A DNA stretch of 64,000 bases, from positions 37,140 through 101,139 of the forward strand of contig CACMOQ010000005.1 in assembly GCA_902615445.1 (NCBI GenBank), read 5' to 3'. This DNA comes from an uncultured Pelagibacteraceae bacterium (lineage in GTDB: Bacteria > Pseudomonadota > Alphaproteobacteria > Pelagibacterales > Pelagibacteraceae). The stretch's first letter is position 1. Each line of letters begins with the position of its first letter. The notes under the pieces were generated by a model, which made no database searches, was not told the DNA's origin, and saw nothing but the letters and a program-made list of their open reading frames with translations. This document shows, in pieces, positions 10,817-19,984 of the stretch. Position numbers and translations under genes: made by a program.

Positions 10817-11023
10817 TTATCCTCTTAAACTGTAAGGCATGTAAGATTTAACTATTTTGCTATCTTGTTTTGACATTACAGTTGTGCCTCTTAATTTTCT
10901 AATTTGAGAATTTGTTCTCTTAATCATGCCATGCCTCTTACCGGCTTGAGCCGTTATAACTTTACCTTTAGCAGATATTTTAAATCTTTTTTTTGCTGAG
11001 CTTTTTGTTTTAAGTTTTGGCAT
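10817..11023 (-). CDS. rpmI: 50S ribosomal protein L35
   Basis: A 68-residue highly basic large-subunit protein. The sequence [17 protein letters not shown], the K-rich middle and a C-terminal [20 protein letters not shown] segment (positions about 42-61) fit L35. It is the first gene behind the promoter at 11035-11063, separated from infC by 53 bases. rpmI therefore appears to start a transcription unit with rplT, pheS, pheT and lepA. Confidence 0.97.
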   Translation of the reverse strand: MPKLKTKSSAKKRFKISAKGKVITAQAGKRHGMIKRTNSQIRKLRGTTVMSKQDSKIVKSYMPYSLRG

Positions 11024-11034
11024 AATTGAGCGAG

Positions 11035-11063
11035 GTTATACAAAGAATGAATAAAATTTACAA
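11035..11063 (-). promoter_or_regulatory. Predicted sigma70 promoter of rpmI-rplT-pheST-lepA
   Basis: On the minus strand a -35 TTGTAA (11058-11063) and a -10 TATAAC (11035-11040) are separated by exactly 17 bases. The stretch after the -10 is CTCGCTC, unusually G+C-rich here. Transcription would begin only about 5-10 bases before the rpmI ATG at 11023. AT-rich DNA yields many chance hits, so spacing and position are the main support. Confidence 0.5.
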
Positions 11064-11076
11064 CCTATATTAAGGC

Positions 11077-11622
11077 TTATAATGGCTGAATAACCATAAT
11101 CATTTGCTTTCCATCAAATTTTGGATGTAATTCCACTTTACCAATATCTTTCATATCTTCTTTAATTTTAGTCATTAATTCGTTACCTAGGTGAGAGTGC
11201 TGAAGTTCCCGACCTTTAAATCTGATAGTAAATTTTACTTTATCTCCTTTTGCTATAAATTTTTTAGCATTTTTAACTTTAAACTCATAATCATGGGTCT
11301 CTGTTACTGGTCGCATTTTTATTTCTTTCAAGGAAATAATCTTTTGTTTTTTTTTTGCCAAGTTTGCTTTTTTTTGGGCATCATATTTAAATTTTCCCAT
11401 ATCCATTATTTTGCATACTGGTGGATTTGCATTTGGTGCTATTTCAATTAGATCTAGTCCTTGATTTTTTGCCATTGATATAGCCTCATTGGTATTTAAT
11501 ATGCCTAAGTTTTCTCCATCTCTTGTGATTACCTGTACATCAGGTGATGAGATTCTATTGTTAAAACGAGGGCCCCTCTCTTTTGTTCTTCTTTGGAAAT
11601 AATTTTGTTTGGAGTCTGCCAC
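11077..11622 (-). CDS. infC: Translation initiation factor IF-3
   Basis: IF-3 binds the 30S subunit, prevents premature 50S joining and proofreads the start codon. The 181-residue protein has the N-terminal domain (FNNRISSPDVQVITRDGENLG, starts about 20) and the C-terminal domain (IKMRPVTETHDYEFKVKNAKKF, starts about 102). The start is a GTG at 11620-11622, directly abutting the thrS stop. No ATG is available upstream because that DNA is thrS. E. coli uses the rare AUU here for autoregulation. GTG is not normally discriminated against by IF-3, so that feedback may be absent. Confidence 0.96.
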   Translation of the reverse strand: MADSKQNYFQRRTKERGPRFNNRISSPDVQVITRDGENLGILNTNEAISMAKNQGLDLIEIAPNANPPVCKIMDMGKFKYDAQKKANLAKKKQKIISLKEIKMRPVTETHDYEFKVKNAKKFIAKGDKVKFTIRFKGRELQHSHLGNELMTKIKEDMKDIGKVELHPKFDGKQMIMVIQPL

Positions 11623-13542
11623 TTAGTTTGATGAAGCTTTGTTTAAAGCAGAGTATTTTTTTAAGAATGTTTTTAATTCCATATTTTCTTGTTTTGTTGA
11701 ATCCAATCTTCTAATGGTTACAGAATTAGAGTCAACTTCTTTTTTACCACAAATTAATAAAAGAGGTACTTTAGCTAACGAATGATCTCTAATTTTATAA
11801 TTTAAATTATGTTTTTTTAAATCAACTTCTGAAGTTATGCCTGTCTTTTTAATTTCTTTTGAAACTTTTAATGCATATTCCTCAAAATCTTCAGAAATAG
11901 GTATAACAACTGTTTGAAGTGGAGAAATCCAAAATGGAAATTTACCAGCGTAGTGTTCAATCAAAATACCTATAAATCTTTCAAGAGAGCCAAATAATGC
12001 TCTATGCAACATCACTGGTACCTTTTTAGTCCCGTCTTTATCAACATAGGATGCATTCAACCTTCCTGGTAAATTTAAATCAACCTGTATTGTTCCACAC
12101 TGCCAATCTCTACCAATTGCATCTCTTAAAACAAACTCTACTTTCGGACCATAAAATGCTCCCTCACCTTTGTTAATAGTGTATTTTAATTTTGTAGCTT
12201 TAACCGCCTCTAACAATGATGCTTCAGCTTCATCCCATACTTTATCGTCTCCTACCCTAATTTCAGGTCTGTCAGCATACTTAAGGATAACATTCTCAAA
12301 ACCTAAATCTTTATAAATATCTAAAATTAAATTTGTAACATTTAAACACTCACTTGTGATTTGATCCTCAGAGCAAAAAATATGCGCATCATCTTGAGTA
12401 AATGCTCGAACTCTAAGAAGCCCATGTAGAGCGCCTGAAGGTTCATAACGATGCACTTTTCCAAACTCTGTTATTCTCAAGGGTAAATCTCTATAACTTT
12501 TTAATCCTTGATTAAAAACTTGAATATGACCAGGGCAATTCATTGGCTTGATTGCAAAAACTTTTTCGTCAGGTGTTTGAGAAGTATACATATTTTCACC
12601 ATATTTTTCCCAATGGCCAGATTTTTCCCAAAGCAGCCTGTCTAATACTTCTGGAGTATTCACTTCTCTATACCCTGCAGCATCTTGTTTGGCTCTCATG
12701 TAATTTATTAATTTTTGAAATAATGACCAACCTTTTTCATGCCAAAATACAGAGCCTGGGCTTTCTTCTCTAAAATGGAACAAATCCATCTCCTTACCCA
12801 ACTTTCTATGATCTCTTTTTTCAGCCTCTTCAATTCTTTTTAAATATTCTTCAAGATCTTTTTGAGAGGCCCAACCAGTTCCATAAATTCTTTGAAGCAT
12901 TTCATTTTTAGAGTCTCCACGCCAATATGCTCCAGAAACTTTTGTGAGCTTGAAAGCTTTACCAATCTTTCCTGAAGATACTAGATGTGGCCCTCTACAC
13001 AAATCATGCCAAGTATCACCGTGATAATACACCGACAGTTCCTCATTTTCTGGAATACTTTCAATTATCTCAGCCTTATACTTTTCACCTATTTTATTAA
13101 AATGGCTTATCGCTTTTTCCCTATCCCAAACTTCTCTTTTTGTTTTAATATCTTTATCAATAATTTCTGACATTCTTTTTTCAATCTTTATAAGATCATC
13201 GCTTGTAAAAGGTTCTTTTCTTGAAAAATCATAATAGAATCCATTCTCTATTACTGGTCCTATTGTTACTTGTGTTCCTGGGTAAAGCTCCTGTACAGCC
13301 ATTGCCATAATATGAGCTGCATCGTGTCTTATCACCTCAAGTCCTTCAGGGTCTTTTGACGTAAAAATTTTTACTGTACAGTCATTCTTAATTGTAAAGT
13401 ATAAATCTTTCAATTCTCCATCAACACTCATCACTAAAGCACGCTTAAGAAGAGATCTACTAATTTTTTCAGCGATTTCTATCCCATTAACTTCTTTCGA
13501 AAAATTGAGATTTTTTCCATCTGGCAAAGTAATTGTAGGCAT
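11623..13542 (-). CDS. thrS: Threonyl-tRNA synthetase
   Basis: This charges tRNA-Thr and edits Ser-tRNA-Thr. Its 639 residues match the full-length bacterial enzyme. It has an N-terminal TGS domain (about 1-62), an editing domain with RHDAAHIMAMAVQ (about 74-86) and YYHGDTWHDLCRGPHL (about 173-188), the class II core with NCPGHIQVFNQ and GRDWQCGTIQVDLNLPGR, and a C-terminal anticodon-binding domain from about 535. It is sandwiched without gaps between a GT4 gene upstream and infC downstream. Confidence 0.98.
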   Translation of the reverse strand: MPTITLPDGKNLNFSKEVNGIEIAEKISRSLLKRALVMSVDGELKDLYFTIKNDCTVKIFTSKDPEGLEVIRHDAAHIMAMAVQELYPGTQVTIGPVIENGFYYDFSRKEPFTSDDLIKIEKRMSEIIDKDIKTKREVWDREKAISHFNKIGEKYKAEIIESIPENEELSVYYHGDTWHDLCRGPHLVSSGKIGKAFKLTKVSGAYWRGDSKNEMLQRIYGTGWASQKDLEEYLKRIEEAEKRDHRKLGKEMDLFHFREESPGSVFWHEKGWSLFQKLINYMRAKQDAAGYREVNTPEVLDRLLWEKSGHWEKYGENMYTSQTPDEKVFAIKPMNCPGHIQVFNQGLKSYRDLPLRITEFGKVHRYEPSGALHGLLRVRAFTQDDAHIFCSEDQITSECLNVTNLILDIYKDLGFENVILKYADRPEIRVGDDKVWDEAEASLLEAVKATKLKYTINKGEGAFYGPKVEFVLRDAIGRDWQCGTIQVDLNLPGRLNASYVDKDGTKKVPVMLHRALFGSLERFIGILIEHYAGKFPFWISPLQTVVIPISEDFEEYALKVSKEIKKTGITSEVDLKKHNLNYKIRDHSLAKVPLLLICGKKEVDSNSVTIRRLDSTKQENMELKTFLKKYSALNKASSN

Positions 13543-14697
13543 TTAATTTAATAGTCTTTTATACTCTGAATAAGTAGAAAAACACATTTTTTCAACATTA
13601 AATTTTTTTGCTATATTTTTTCTGCCCTCTTTACCCATTCTTTTATAAGAACTTTCATCTAATGTTACTGCTTGAATTATTCTTTTACATAAAGAGTTCG
13701 GATCCCCCGCTTCAAATAATAGACCAGTTTTCCCATCAATAATTGTTTCATTTGATCCTCCAATATTACTGGCAATAATTAATTTTTCCATTGACTGAGC
13801 TTCTACAGCAACTCTTCCAAATGCCTCTGGTTCAATCGAGGGAGAAATGACAATATCAGAAATCTTATAGGCTAAAGCCATGTCTTTGCAATGATCTATA
13901 AACTTTATTTGGTTAGTTAAATGATATTGTTCTGTCAATTTCATAAGTTTTTTTTTATACAAATCTCTACCTTGTTCATTCCCCAGTATAACAACATGAA
14001 AAGCCTCATAACCAAGCTCTATTTTGACTAAGTTTAAAGACTGAATAAACATTTCATGACCCTTCCAGGCAGTTAATCTTCCTGGAACTAAGATAATTTT
14101 TTTTTCTTTATTTATTCCCCATTCTTGAAGTATTTTTTTTTCATCATCCTCTAATTTTGTAGATTGATCAAAATAATCTACATTTATTCCTCTAAATATT
14201 ACAAGAAATTTCTTGTCTGCCTTTAAAAACTCTGAGTAATTTTCTTTTATGTGTGAAAAAATAAAATTTGAACCAGCAATAATTAAATCTGATCTCACCA
14301 TTACGGAATTGTAAAATTTTTTAAATTTTCCATTAAAATTATAAGTTCCATGAAAAGTTGTTACAAATTTTCTTTTTGTTAATTTTGTTGCCAACAAACA
14401 TGACCAAGCTGGCGCACGACTTCTTGCATGAACGATTGAAATATTAAAAAACAAAATTATTCCAATTAAAAAAATTGAGTTTAAAAACATCAATAAAGGG
14501 TTTTTACTATGTACTGGTAACCTAATCAGTTTTACTTTTTCTTTATTTATAAATTTGATTAGTTCGCCTCCACTAGTCACAATAAAAGATTTACAATTAT
14601 TTTCTGGTAAATAATGAGCAATATCGTAACAGCCAGTTTCGGCTCCACCATATCCCAATTTTGGTATTACCTGTAAAACTTTTATATTAGACGACAT
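13543..14697 (-). CDS. Glycosyltransferase family 4
   Basis: A 384-residue GT-B fold enzyme. The N-terminal lobe begins VLQVIPKLGYGGAETGCYDIA (starts about 7), a donor/acceptor-side pattern of GT4 enzymes. The C-terminal lobe holds LVPGRLTAWKGHEMFIQS (about 204-221) and the nucleotide-sugar site SIEPEAFGRVAVEAQSMEK (about 286-304) with the EX7E arrangement. It is probably used in lipopolysaccharide or other envelope glycan synthesis. It directly precedes thrS, with its stop codon touching the thrS ATG, so the two are likely one transcript. Confidence 0.85.
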   Translation of the reverse strand: MSSNIKVLQVIPKLGYGGAETGCYDIAHYLPENNCKSFIVTSGGELIKFINKEKVKLIRLPVHSKNPLLMFLNSIFLIGIILFFNISIVHARSRAPAWSCLLATKLTKRKFVTTFHGTYNFNGKFKKFYNSVMVRSDLIIAGSNFIFSHIKENYSEFLKADKKFLVIFRGINVDYFDQSTKLEDDEKKILQEWGINKEKKIILVPGRLTAWKGHEMFIQSLNLVKIELGYEAFHVVILGNEQGRDLYKKKLMKLTEQYHLTNQIKFIDHCKDMALAYKISDIVISPSIEPEAFGRVAVEAQSMEKLIIASNIGGSNETIIDGKTGLLFEAGDPNSLCKRIIQAVTLDESSYKRMGKEGRKNIAKKFNVEKMCFSTYSEYKRLLN

Positions 14698-14739
14698 TAC
14701 GTGAGGTTATATAATAATAGATAAAACTAATAAACTTTA

Positions 14740-15486
14740 ATGATGAAATTCTATTATTTAAGATTAAGTAAATCCAAAAAAATCAGATATTTAAAACATA
14801 TCCAAAAAAATAGTGATTATATTGTTTTTTTACATGGATTTATGTCAGACTTAGAGGGAAGAAAACCAAAGATTTTTTTAAATTTTGCAAAAAAAAATAA
14901 ACTTGGGTTTATCGCGCTCGAATATTCAGGTCATGGGAAATCAACCGGAAAATTTACTAAAGGAAATATTTCTAAATGGACTAGAGAAACATATTTATTG
15001 CTAAAAAAAACTGTAAAAAAAAATAAGATTTTTTTTATTGGGTCAAGTATGGGTGCATGGATTTCTTTAAACCAATTTAAATTTTTTAAAAATCAAATAA
15101 AAGGTTTTTTGGGGATAGGTTCTGCACCTGAATTTTTAGAGAATTTAATGTGGAAAAAATTTACTAAAAAAATGAAAGCAGAAACAATTAAAAAAGGAAT
15201 ATATTACTTGAAACATGGAAATTATACTTATCCAATTACTCTTCAATTATTAAGTGATGGTAGAAAGAATAGAGTTTTTAACAAAAAAATAAGATCAAAA
15301 ATTAAAGTCACGATGGTTCATGGACAAAAAGATGAGGTTGTTCCTGTATCTTATTCAAAAAAAATATTAAAGATATTTACAAATGCAAAGAAAAAATTAG
15401 TTATAATTAAAAATGGAGATCATAGTTTATCGTCCAACAAAGGGTTAAAAATACTTAAAAAAGAAATTAAATTAATTACTAGCTAA
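14740..15486 (+). CDS. Alpha/beta hydrolase
   Basis: A 248-residue serine hydrolase with the oxyanion region FLHGFMSDLEG (about 30-40), nucleophile elbow GSSMGAW (about 102-108), an acidic residue in GQKDEVVP (about 195-202) and the histidine in NGDHSL (about 227-232). No signal peptide is seen, so it is probably cytoplasmic. It resembles short peptidase/acylglycerol-lipase-like hydrolases, but the substrate is unknown. Its last 8 bases overlap the end of gltB on the opposite strand. It starts 42 bases from the divergently transcribed GT4 gene. Confidence 0.75.
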   Translation: MMKFYYLRLSKSKKIRYLKHIQKNSDYIVFLHGFMSDLEGRKPKIFLNFAKKNKLGFIALEYSGHGKSTGKFTKGNISKWTRETYLLLKKTVKKNKIFFIGSSMGAWISLNQFKFFKNQIKGFLGIGSAPEFLENLMWKKFTKKMKAETIKKGIYYLKHGNYTYPITLQLLSDGRKNRVFNKKIRSKIKVTMVHGQKDEVVPVSYSKKILKIFTNAKKKLVIIKNGDHSLSSNKGLKILKKEIKLITS

Positions 15487-18400
15487 CTTCCTTCTCTTTT
15501 GATTTAAAAGTGATAGGATTTTCAATTTTGTCTATCATTTCTTTTGGACAAACTTGAACAAATTTTTTTATTTCCTCATCAAAATTATCAATTATATATT
15601 TTGAAACTTTAGAATTAGTCTCCTCTAAGTGCTCTAGAACTAAGTTTTTGAGAAAATTTACCCAATATTCAGTCTCGACACTCTGCCATATCACTGACTC
15701 CGGGTTAACTTTGTTCTCAAAATCTCCCGATTTATCATAAACAAATGCCATGCCACCTGTCATACCTGCTGCAAAATTATCGCCTACATTACCTAAAATT
15801 ACTACAGATCCACCAGTCATATATTCACAACCATTAGAGTCACACCCCTCAATCACTGAAAAAGCTCCAGAATTTCTTACTGCAAATCTATCCCCAGCCT
15901 GTCCAGCAGCAAATAATTTACCTGATGTAGATCCATATAACACTGTGTTCCCTATGATTGTGTTTTCATTAGAAACTAAGTTACTTTCATCAGGTAGTTT
16001 AATAGAAATTGTTGCTCCTGATAATCCCTTTCCAACATAATCATTGGCATCACCTTTAAGATTAAGTTTTAATCCTTTAGAAGCAAAAGCTCCAAATGAT
16101 TGACCTGCTGAGCCTTTAAAATTTAAAGAGAGGAAGTTCTCCTCAAGTTTTTCATACCCATATTTTTTATATAAGTTATGAGATATTCTTGTGCCGACTG
16201 CTCTGTTAGTATTTTTAATAATAAACTCTTTATCAATTTTCTTTGAATTATCTAAACTTTTCTCAATTTCTGGCCAAATTTCTTGGTCCAAAGTATCGGG
16301 CACCTTATTGATTTCTACATTGTCACAATATCTTTTATTATTTCCTGGGTCAGCTTGAACAAACAGTGGATTTAAATCCAAATCATCTAGATTTGGTGAT
16401 GCTTTACTTACTTGCATAAGTAAGTCTGTTCTACCAATTACATCATTTAGAGATTTAAAGCCCAACTCGGCTAAAATTTCTCTTACTTCAGATGCAATAA
16501 ACGTAAATAAATTTACAATTTTATCAGGAGTACCAGTAAATTTTTCTCTTAGCTTTTCATCTTGAGTACAAACTCCAACTGGACAAGTGTTAGAGTGACA
16601 TTGTCTTACCATTATACAACCCATAGCAACTAATGCTGTAGTAGCGACTCCATACTCCTCAGCACCCATCATTGCTGCAATTACAACATCTCTTCCAGTT
16701 TTTATACCTCCATCAGTTCTTAGAGTAACCTTATGTCTCAAATTGTTTAAAGTAAGGACTTGGTTAGCTTCAGTTAGACCCATTTCCCATGGGATACCTA
16801 CATACTTAACACTAGTCTGTGGAGTTGCACCAGTACCACCATTATGACCTGAAATTAATATTATATCTGCTTTAGCTTTTGCTACTCCAGCTGCAATAGT
16901 TCCAATACCTGATGACGCAACTAATTTAACACCAACTCTAGCTTTGGGATTTATTTGTTTTAAATCATAAATTAATTGAGCTAAATCTTCAATCGAATAT
17001 ATATCGTGATGTGGTGGAGGAGAAATTAATGTTACACCTGGCGTGGAATGTCTTAGTTTTGCAATTTCATCGGTAACTTTAAATCCAGGTAATTGACCAC
17101 CTTCTCCTGGTTTAGCGCCTTGTGCCATTTTAATTTCTATCTCATTGCAATTATTCAAATAGTTTATAGTCACACCAAATCGTGCAGATGCAATCTGTTT
17201 AACTCTCGAATTTGCACTATCTCCGCTATCCATAACTTTAAATCTTTTCGCGTCTTCTCCTCCTTCACCACTACAAGAAGCTCCTTTAATTCTGTTCATA
17301 CCTATAGCTAATGTTTCGTGTGCCTCTTTTGATAAAGCTCCATGTGACATACTTCCACTACCAAATCTTTTTAATATTTTTTCTATGGGTTCTACTTCAG
17401 ACAATTGAATTGACGGACCTAATTTTTTTTTTCTAAAATTTATTAGATCTCTTAAATTAATAGGAGGTAGATCATAAATTCCGTCTGCATATTTTTTATA
17501 AACTGAATAGGAATTAGAACCGACAGCACTTTGAAGTAAGTGAATTAACCTACCTTGATATTGATGAGTTTCTCCATTCTTTCTGTACCTATATATTCCC
17601 CCAATTGGAAGAACTGTATCCGTAGTTTCAAATGCTTCTTTATGAATTTGTCGTATTTTTTTCTCAATACCAGTCAAACCAATTCCAGAAATTTTAGATA
17701 CAACTCCAGGAAAATAATCGTTAACTATAGTTCTACTTAATCCAACTGTTTCAAAATTACATCCACCTCTATAAGAACTTAAAACTGAAATACCCATTTT
17801 TGACATTATCTTTAATAAGCCAGCGTTAACAGATTTGATATATCTCTCTACACAGTCATCAAAACTGTATTGCCCAAACAACTTTTTTTCATGTCTTTGA
17901 TATAAGCTATCAAAAGCTAAATATGGATTAACGGTTGTAGCACCAACCCCTATTAAAGTTGCAAAAGAATGTGTGTCTAAAGCTTCACCTGATTGCACGT
18001 TTATTGAAACATAACCCCTTAATTTTTTTTCAATTAAGTAAGTATTTATTGCACCAACACATAAAAGCATAGGCATTGGCAATCTTTCAAACGAAAGATT
18101 TTTGTCAGTTAAAATCAATTGTGTTATACCTTGTCTTACAGCTATTTCGGACTCTCTTTGTATTCTTTGAATAGCATTAGTTAAATTTTCATCTTTTGAA
18201 AAAGTACAATCAATATTAAAAGAATTTCTACCAAAAAAATTTACAAATTTACTAAATTGTGAATTTGATAAAATTGGGCTATTCAAAACATAAATATTAT
18301 CTTTTGTTAAAGTATCAAAATCTAAAATATTCCCTAGATTTCCAAATCTAGTTTTTAAACTCATAACTTTATTTTCTCTAAGAGAGTCAATCGGAGGGTT

Positions 18401-19984
18401 AGTAACCTGGCTAAAATTTTGTCTAAAAAAATGATAAAGCGGTCTGTACTTGTCAGATAATACTGCTAATGGAGTGTCATCTCCCATAGAGCCAGTCGCT
18501 TCTTTAGCGTCCTCGGCCATCGGATGTAATATTAACTCTAAGTCCTCTAAACTTATTCCAAAAGTATGTTGTCTCCTTCTTAAATCTTCTCCTTTAAAAA
18601 TAAACTTCTCTCTATTAATTTGTAATTTTTCATCTAAATCAATTATTTGTGAATTAAAATGTTTATACTCCTTAGCTAAATAATCTTTAATTTGATCGTT
18701 TGAAAAAACTTTCCCTTTTTCTATTCTTATACCTAAAATTTCTCCTGGCCCTAATCTTCCTTTTGATAAAATTTTCTTCTCATTTAATTCTATCATTCCT
18801 GTTTCAGATCCTGCAAATAGAAGTTTATCTTTCGTTATCGCATATCTTAAAGGTCTTAATCCGTTACGATCGTTAGCAGCAATTACCCACTCATTATCTG
18901 TTGCAGCTATGGCTGCAGGGCCATCCCATGGCTCCATTGTACTATTTAAAAAATTAAATAATTGTTGATGATTTTTTGGAAGAGTCTTATTTTTTTTCGA
19001 CCACGCGTCAGGTACCAACATTAATTTTGCTAAAGGAGCGGGTTGTCCAGATTTATTTAATAATTCAAAAACATTATCTAATGCAGCGGAATCTGAAACT
19101 CCTTTTCTAATAACAGGCTTCAAATTATCTAGGTTTTCAAAAAGGGGACTATTCATCTCTTCTTCATGAACTCTCATCCAATTTTTATTCCCTTTATAAG
19201 TATTTATTTCACCATTATGTGCTATTGCTCTAAATGGTTGAGCTAAACTCCAGCTGGGAGCCGTATTAGTTGAAAATCTTTGATGAAAAATTGCGTATCG
19301 TGATATAAATCTTTGATCCTTTAAATCTTGATAAAAATCAGATATTGCCTCAGCTAGGAACATACCTTTATAAATTATAGATTTCGAACTAATCGAGCAT
19401 ATGTAAAAATCGTTAAGAGACATTTCAAAAGCTTTATTTTCTATTCTTTTTCTAATTTCATAAATTTTTCTCTCTAATTTTTTATCAAGCAAATTCTGAT
19501 CGTTTGATTTAAATAATACCTGAATTATTTCAGGCATAGTTTGTAGAGCTTTTTCACCTAAAACTTTTGGATTAACAGGCACTTGCCTCCATCCATAAAT
19601 ACTAAAATTATTTTTAGTCAGCTCGCTCTCAACAATTGTTTTACAACTCTCTTGAGATGAGTAATCGTTTCTGGGTAAGAAAATCATACCTACACAAATT
19701 TCTGAATTATCATAATCATGACCAGTAACTTGAATTTTTTCTATAAAAAAATCTTTTGGAATTTCCAAATGAATTCCGGCACCATCGCCAGTTTTTCCGT
19801 CAGCATCTACTGCTCCTCGGTGCCAAACAGCTTTGAGAGCCTCAATTCCATATTCAACTACTGCCCTAGATTTTTTTCCTTCCGTTGAACAAATAAATCC
19901 TACTCCACAAGAGTCATGTTCCATTTCTGAGGAATAAACATGGTTTTTAGTTAGTAATTCAAAATTTTTTTTATAATTTTCCAT
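15479..19984 (-). CDS. gltB: Glutamate synthase large subunit (NADPH-type)
   Basis: GOGAT alpha converts glutamine and 2-oxoglutarate to two glutamates. It has 1501 residues. The class II amidotransferase domain contains the DSCGVGF block (about 24-30), where Cys becomes the N-terminal nucleophile after propeptide removal. A central domain, an FMN-binding synthase domain (GEGGEDAKRF, SGHNGGTGATP), a [3Fe-4S] cluster motif (CIMVRQCHSNTCPVGVC, about 1105-1121) and the C-terminal beta-helix (GXXG repeats) follow. It overlaps gltD by one base (TAATG), implying coupled expression. Confidence 0.98.
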   Translation of the reverse strand: MENYKKNFELLTKNHVYSSEMEHDSCGVGFICSTEGKKSRAVVEYGIEALKAVWHRGAVDADGKTGDGAGIHLEIPKDFFIEKIQVTGHDYDNSEICVGMIFLPRNDYSSQESCKTIVESELTKNNFSIYGWRQVPVNPKVLGEKALQTMPEIIQVLFKSNDQNLLDKKLERKIYEIRKRIENKAFEMSLNDFYICSISSKSIIYKGMFLAEAISDFYQDLKDQRFISRYAIFHQRFSTNTAPSWSLAQPFRAIAHNGEINTYKGNKNWMRVHEEEMNSPLFENLDNLKPVIRKGVSDSAALDNVFELLNKSGQPAPLAKLMLVPDAWSKKNKTLPKNHQQLFNFLNSTMEPWDGPAAIAATDNEWVIAANDRNGLRPLRYAITKDKLLFAGSETGMIELNEKKILSKGRLGPGEILGIRIEKGKVFSNDQIKDYLAKEYKHFNSQIIDLDEKLQINREKFIFKGEDLRRRQHTFGISLEDLELILHPMAEDAKEATGSMGDDTPLAVLSDKYRPLYHFFRQNFSQVTNPPIDSLRENKVMSLKTRFGNLGNILDFDTLTKDNIYVLNSPILSNSQFSKFVNFFGRNSFNIDCTFSKDENLTNAIQRIQRESEIAVRQGITQLILTDKNLSFERLPMPMLLCVGAINTYLIEKKLRGYVSINVQSGEALDTHSFATLIGVGATTVNPYLAFDSLYQRHEKKLFGQYSFDDCVERYIKSVNAGLLKIMSKMGISVLSSYRGGCNFETVGLSRTIVNDYFPGVVSKISGIGLTGIEKKIRQIHKEAFETTDTVLPIGGIYRYRKNGETHQYQGRLIHLLQSAVGSNSYSVYKKYADGIYDLPPINLRDLINFRKKKLGPSIQLSEVEPIEKILKRFGSGSMSHGALSKEAHETLAIGMNRIKGASCSGEGGEDAKRFKVMDSGDSANSRVKQIASARFGVTINYLNNCNEIEIKMAQGAKPGEGGQLPGFKVTDEIAKLRHSTPGVTLISPPPHHDIYSIEDLAQLIYDLKQINPKARVGVKLVASSGIGTIAAGVAKAKADIILISGHNGGTGATPQTSVKYVGIPWEMGLTEANQVLTLNNLRHKVTLRTDGGIKTGRDVVIAAMMGAEEYGVATTALVAMGCIMVRQCHSNTCPVGVCTQDEKLREKFTGTPDKIVNLFTFIASEVREILAELGFKSLNDVIGRTDLLMQVSKASPNLDDLDLNPLFVQADPGNNKRYCDNVEINKVPDTLDQEIWPEIEKSLDNSKKIDKEFIIKNTNRAVGTRISHNLYKKYGYEKLEENFLSLNFKGSAGQSFGAFASKGLKLNLKGDANDYVGKGLSGATISIKLPDESNLVSNENTIIGNTVLYGSTSGKLFAAGQAGDRFAVRNSGAFSVIEGCDSNGCEYMTGGSVVILGNVGDNFAAGMTGGMAFVYDKSGDFENKVNPESVIWQSVETEYWVNFLKNLVLEHLEETNSKVSKYIIDNFDEEIKKFVQVCPKEMIDKIENPITFKSKEKEVS

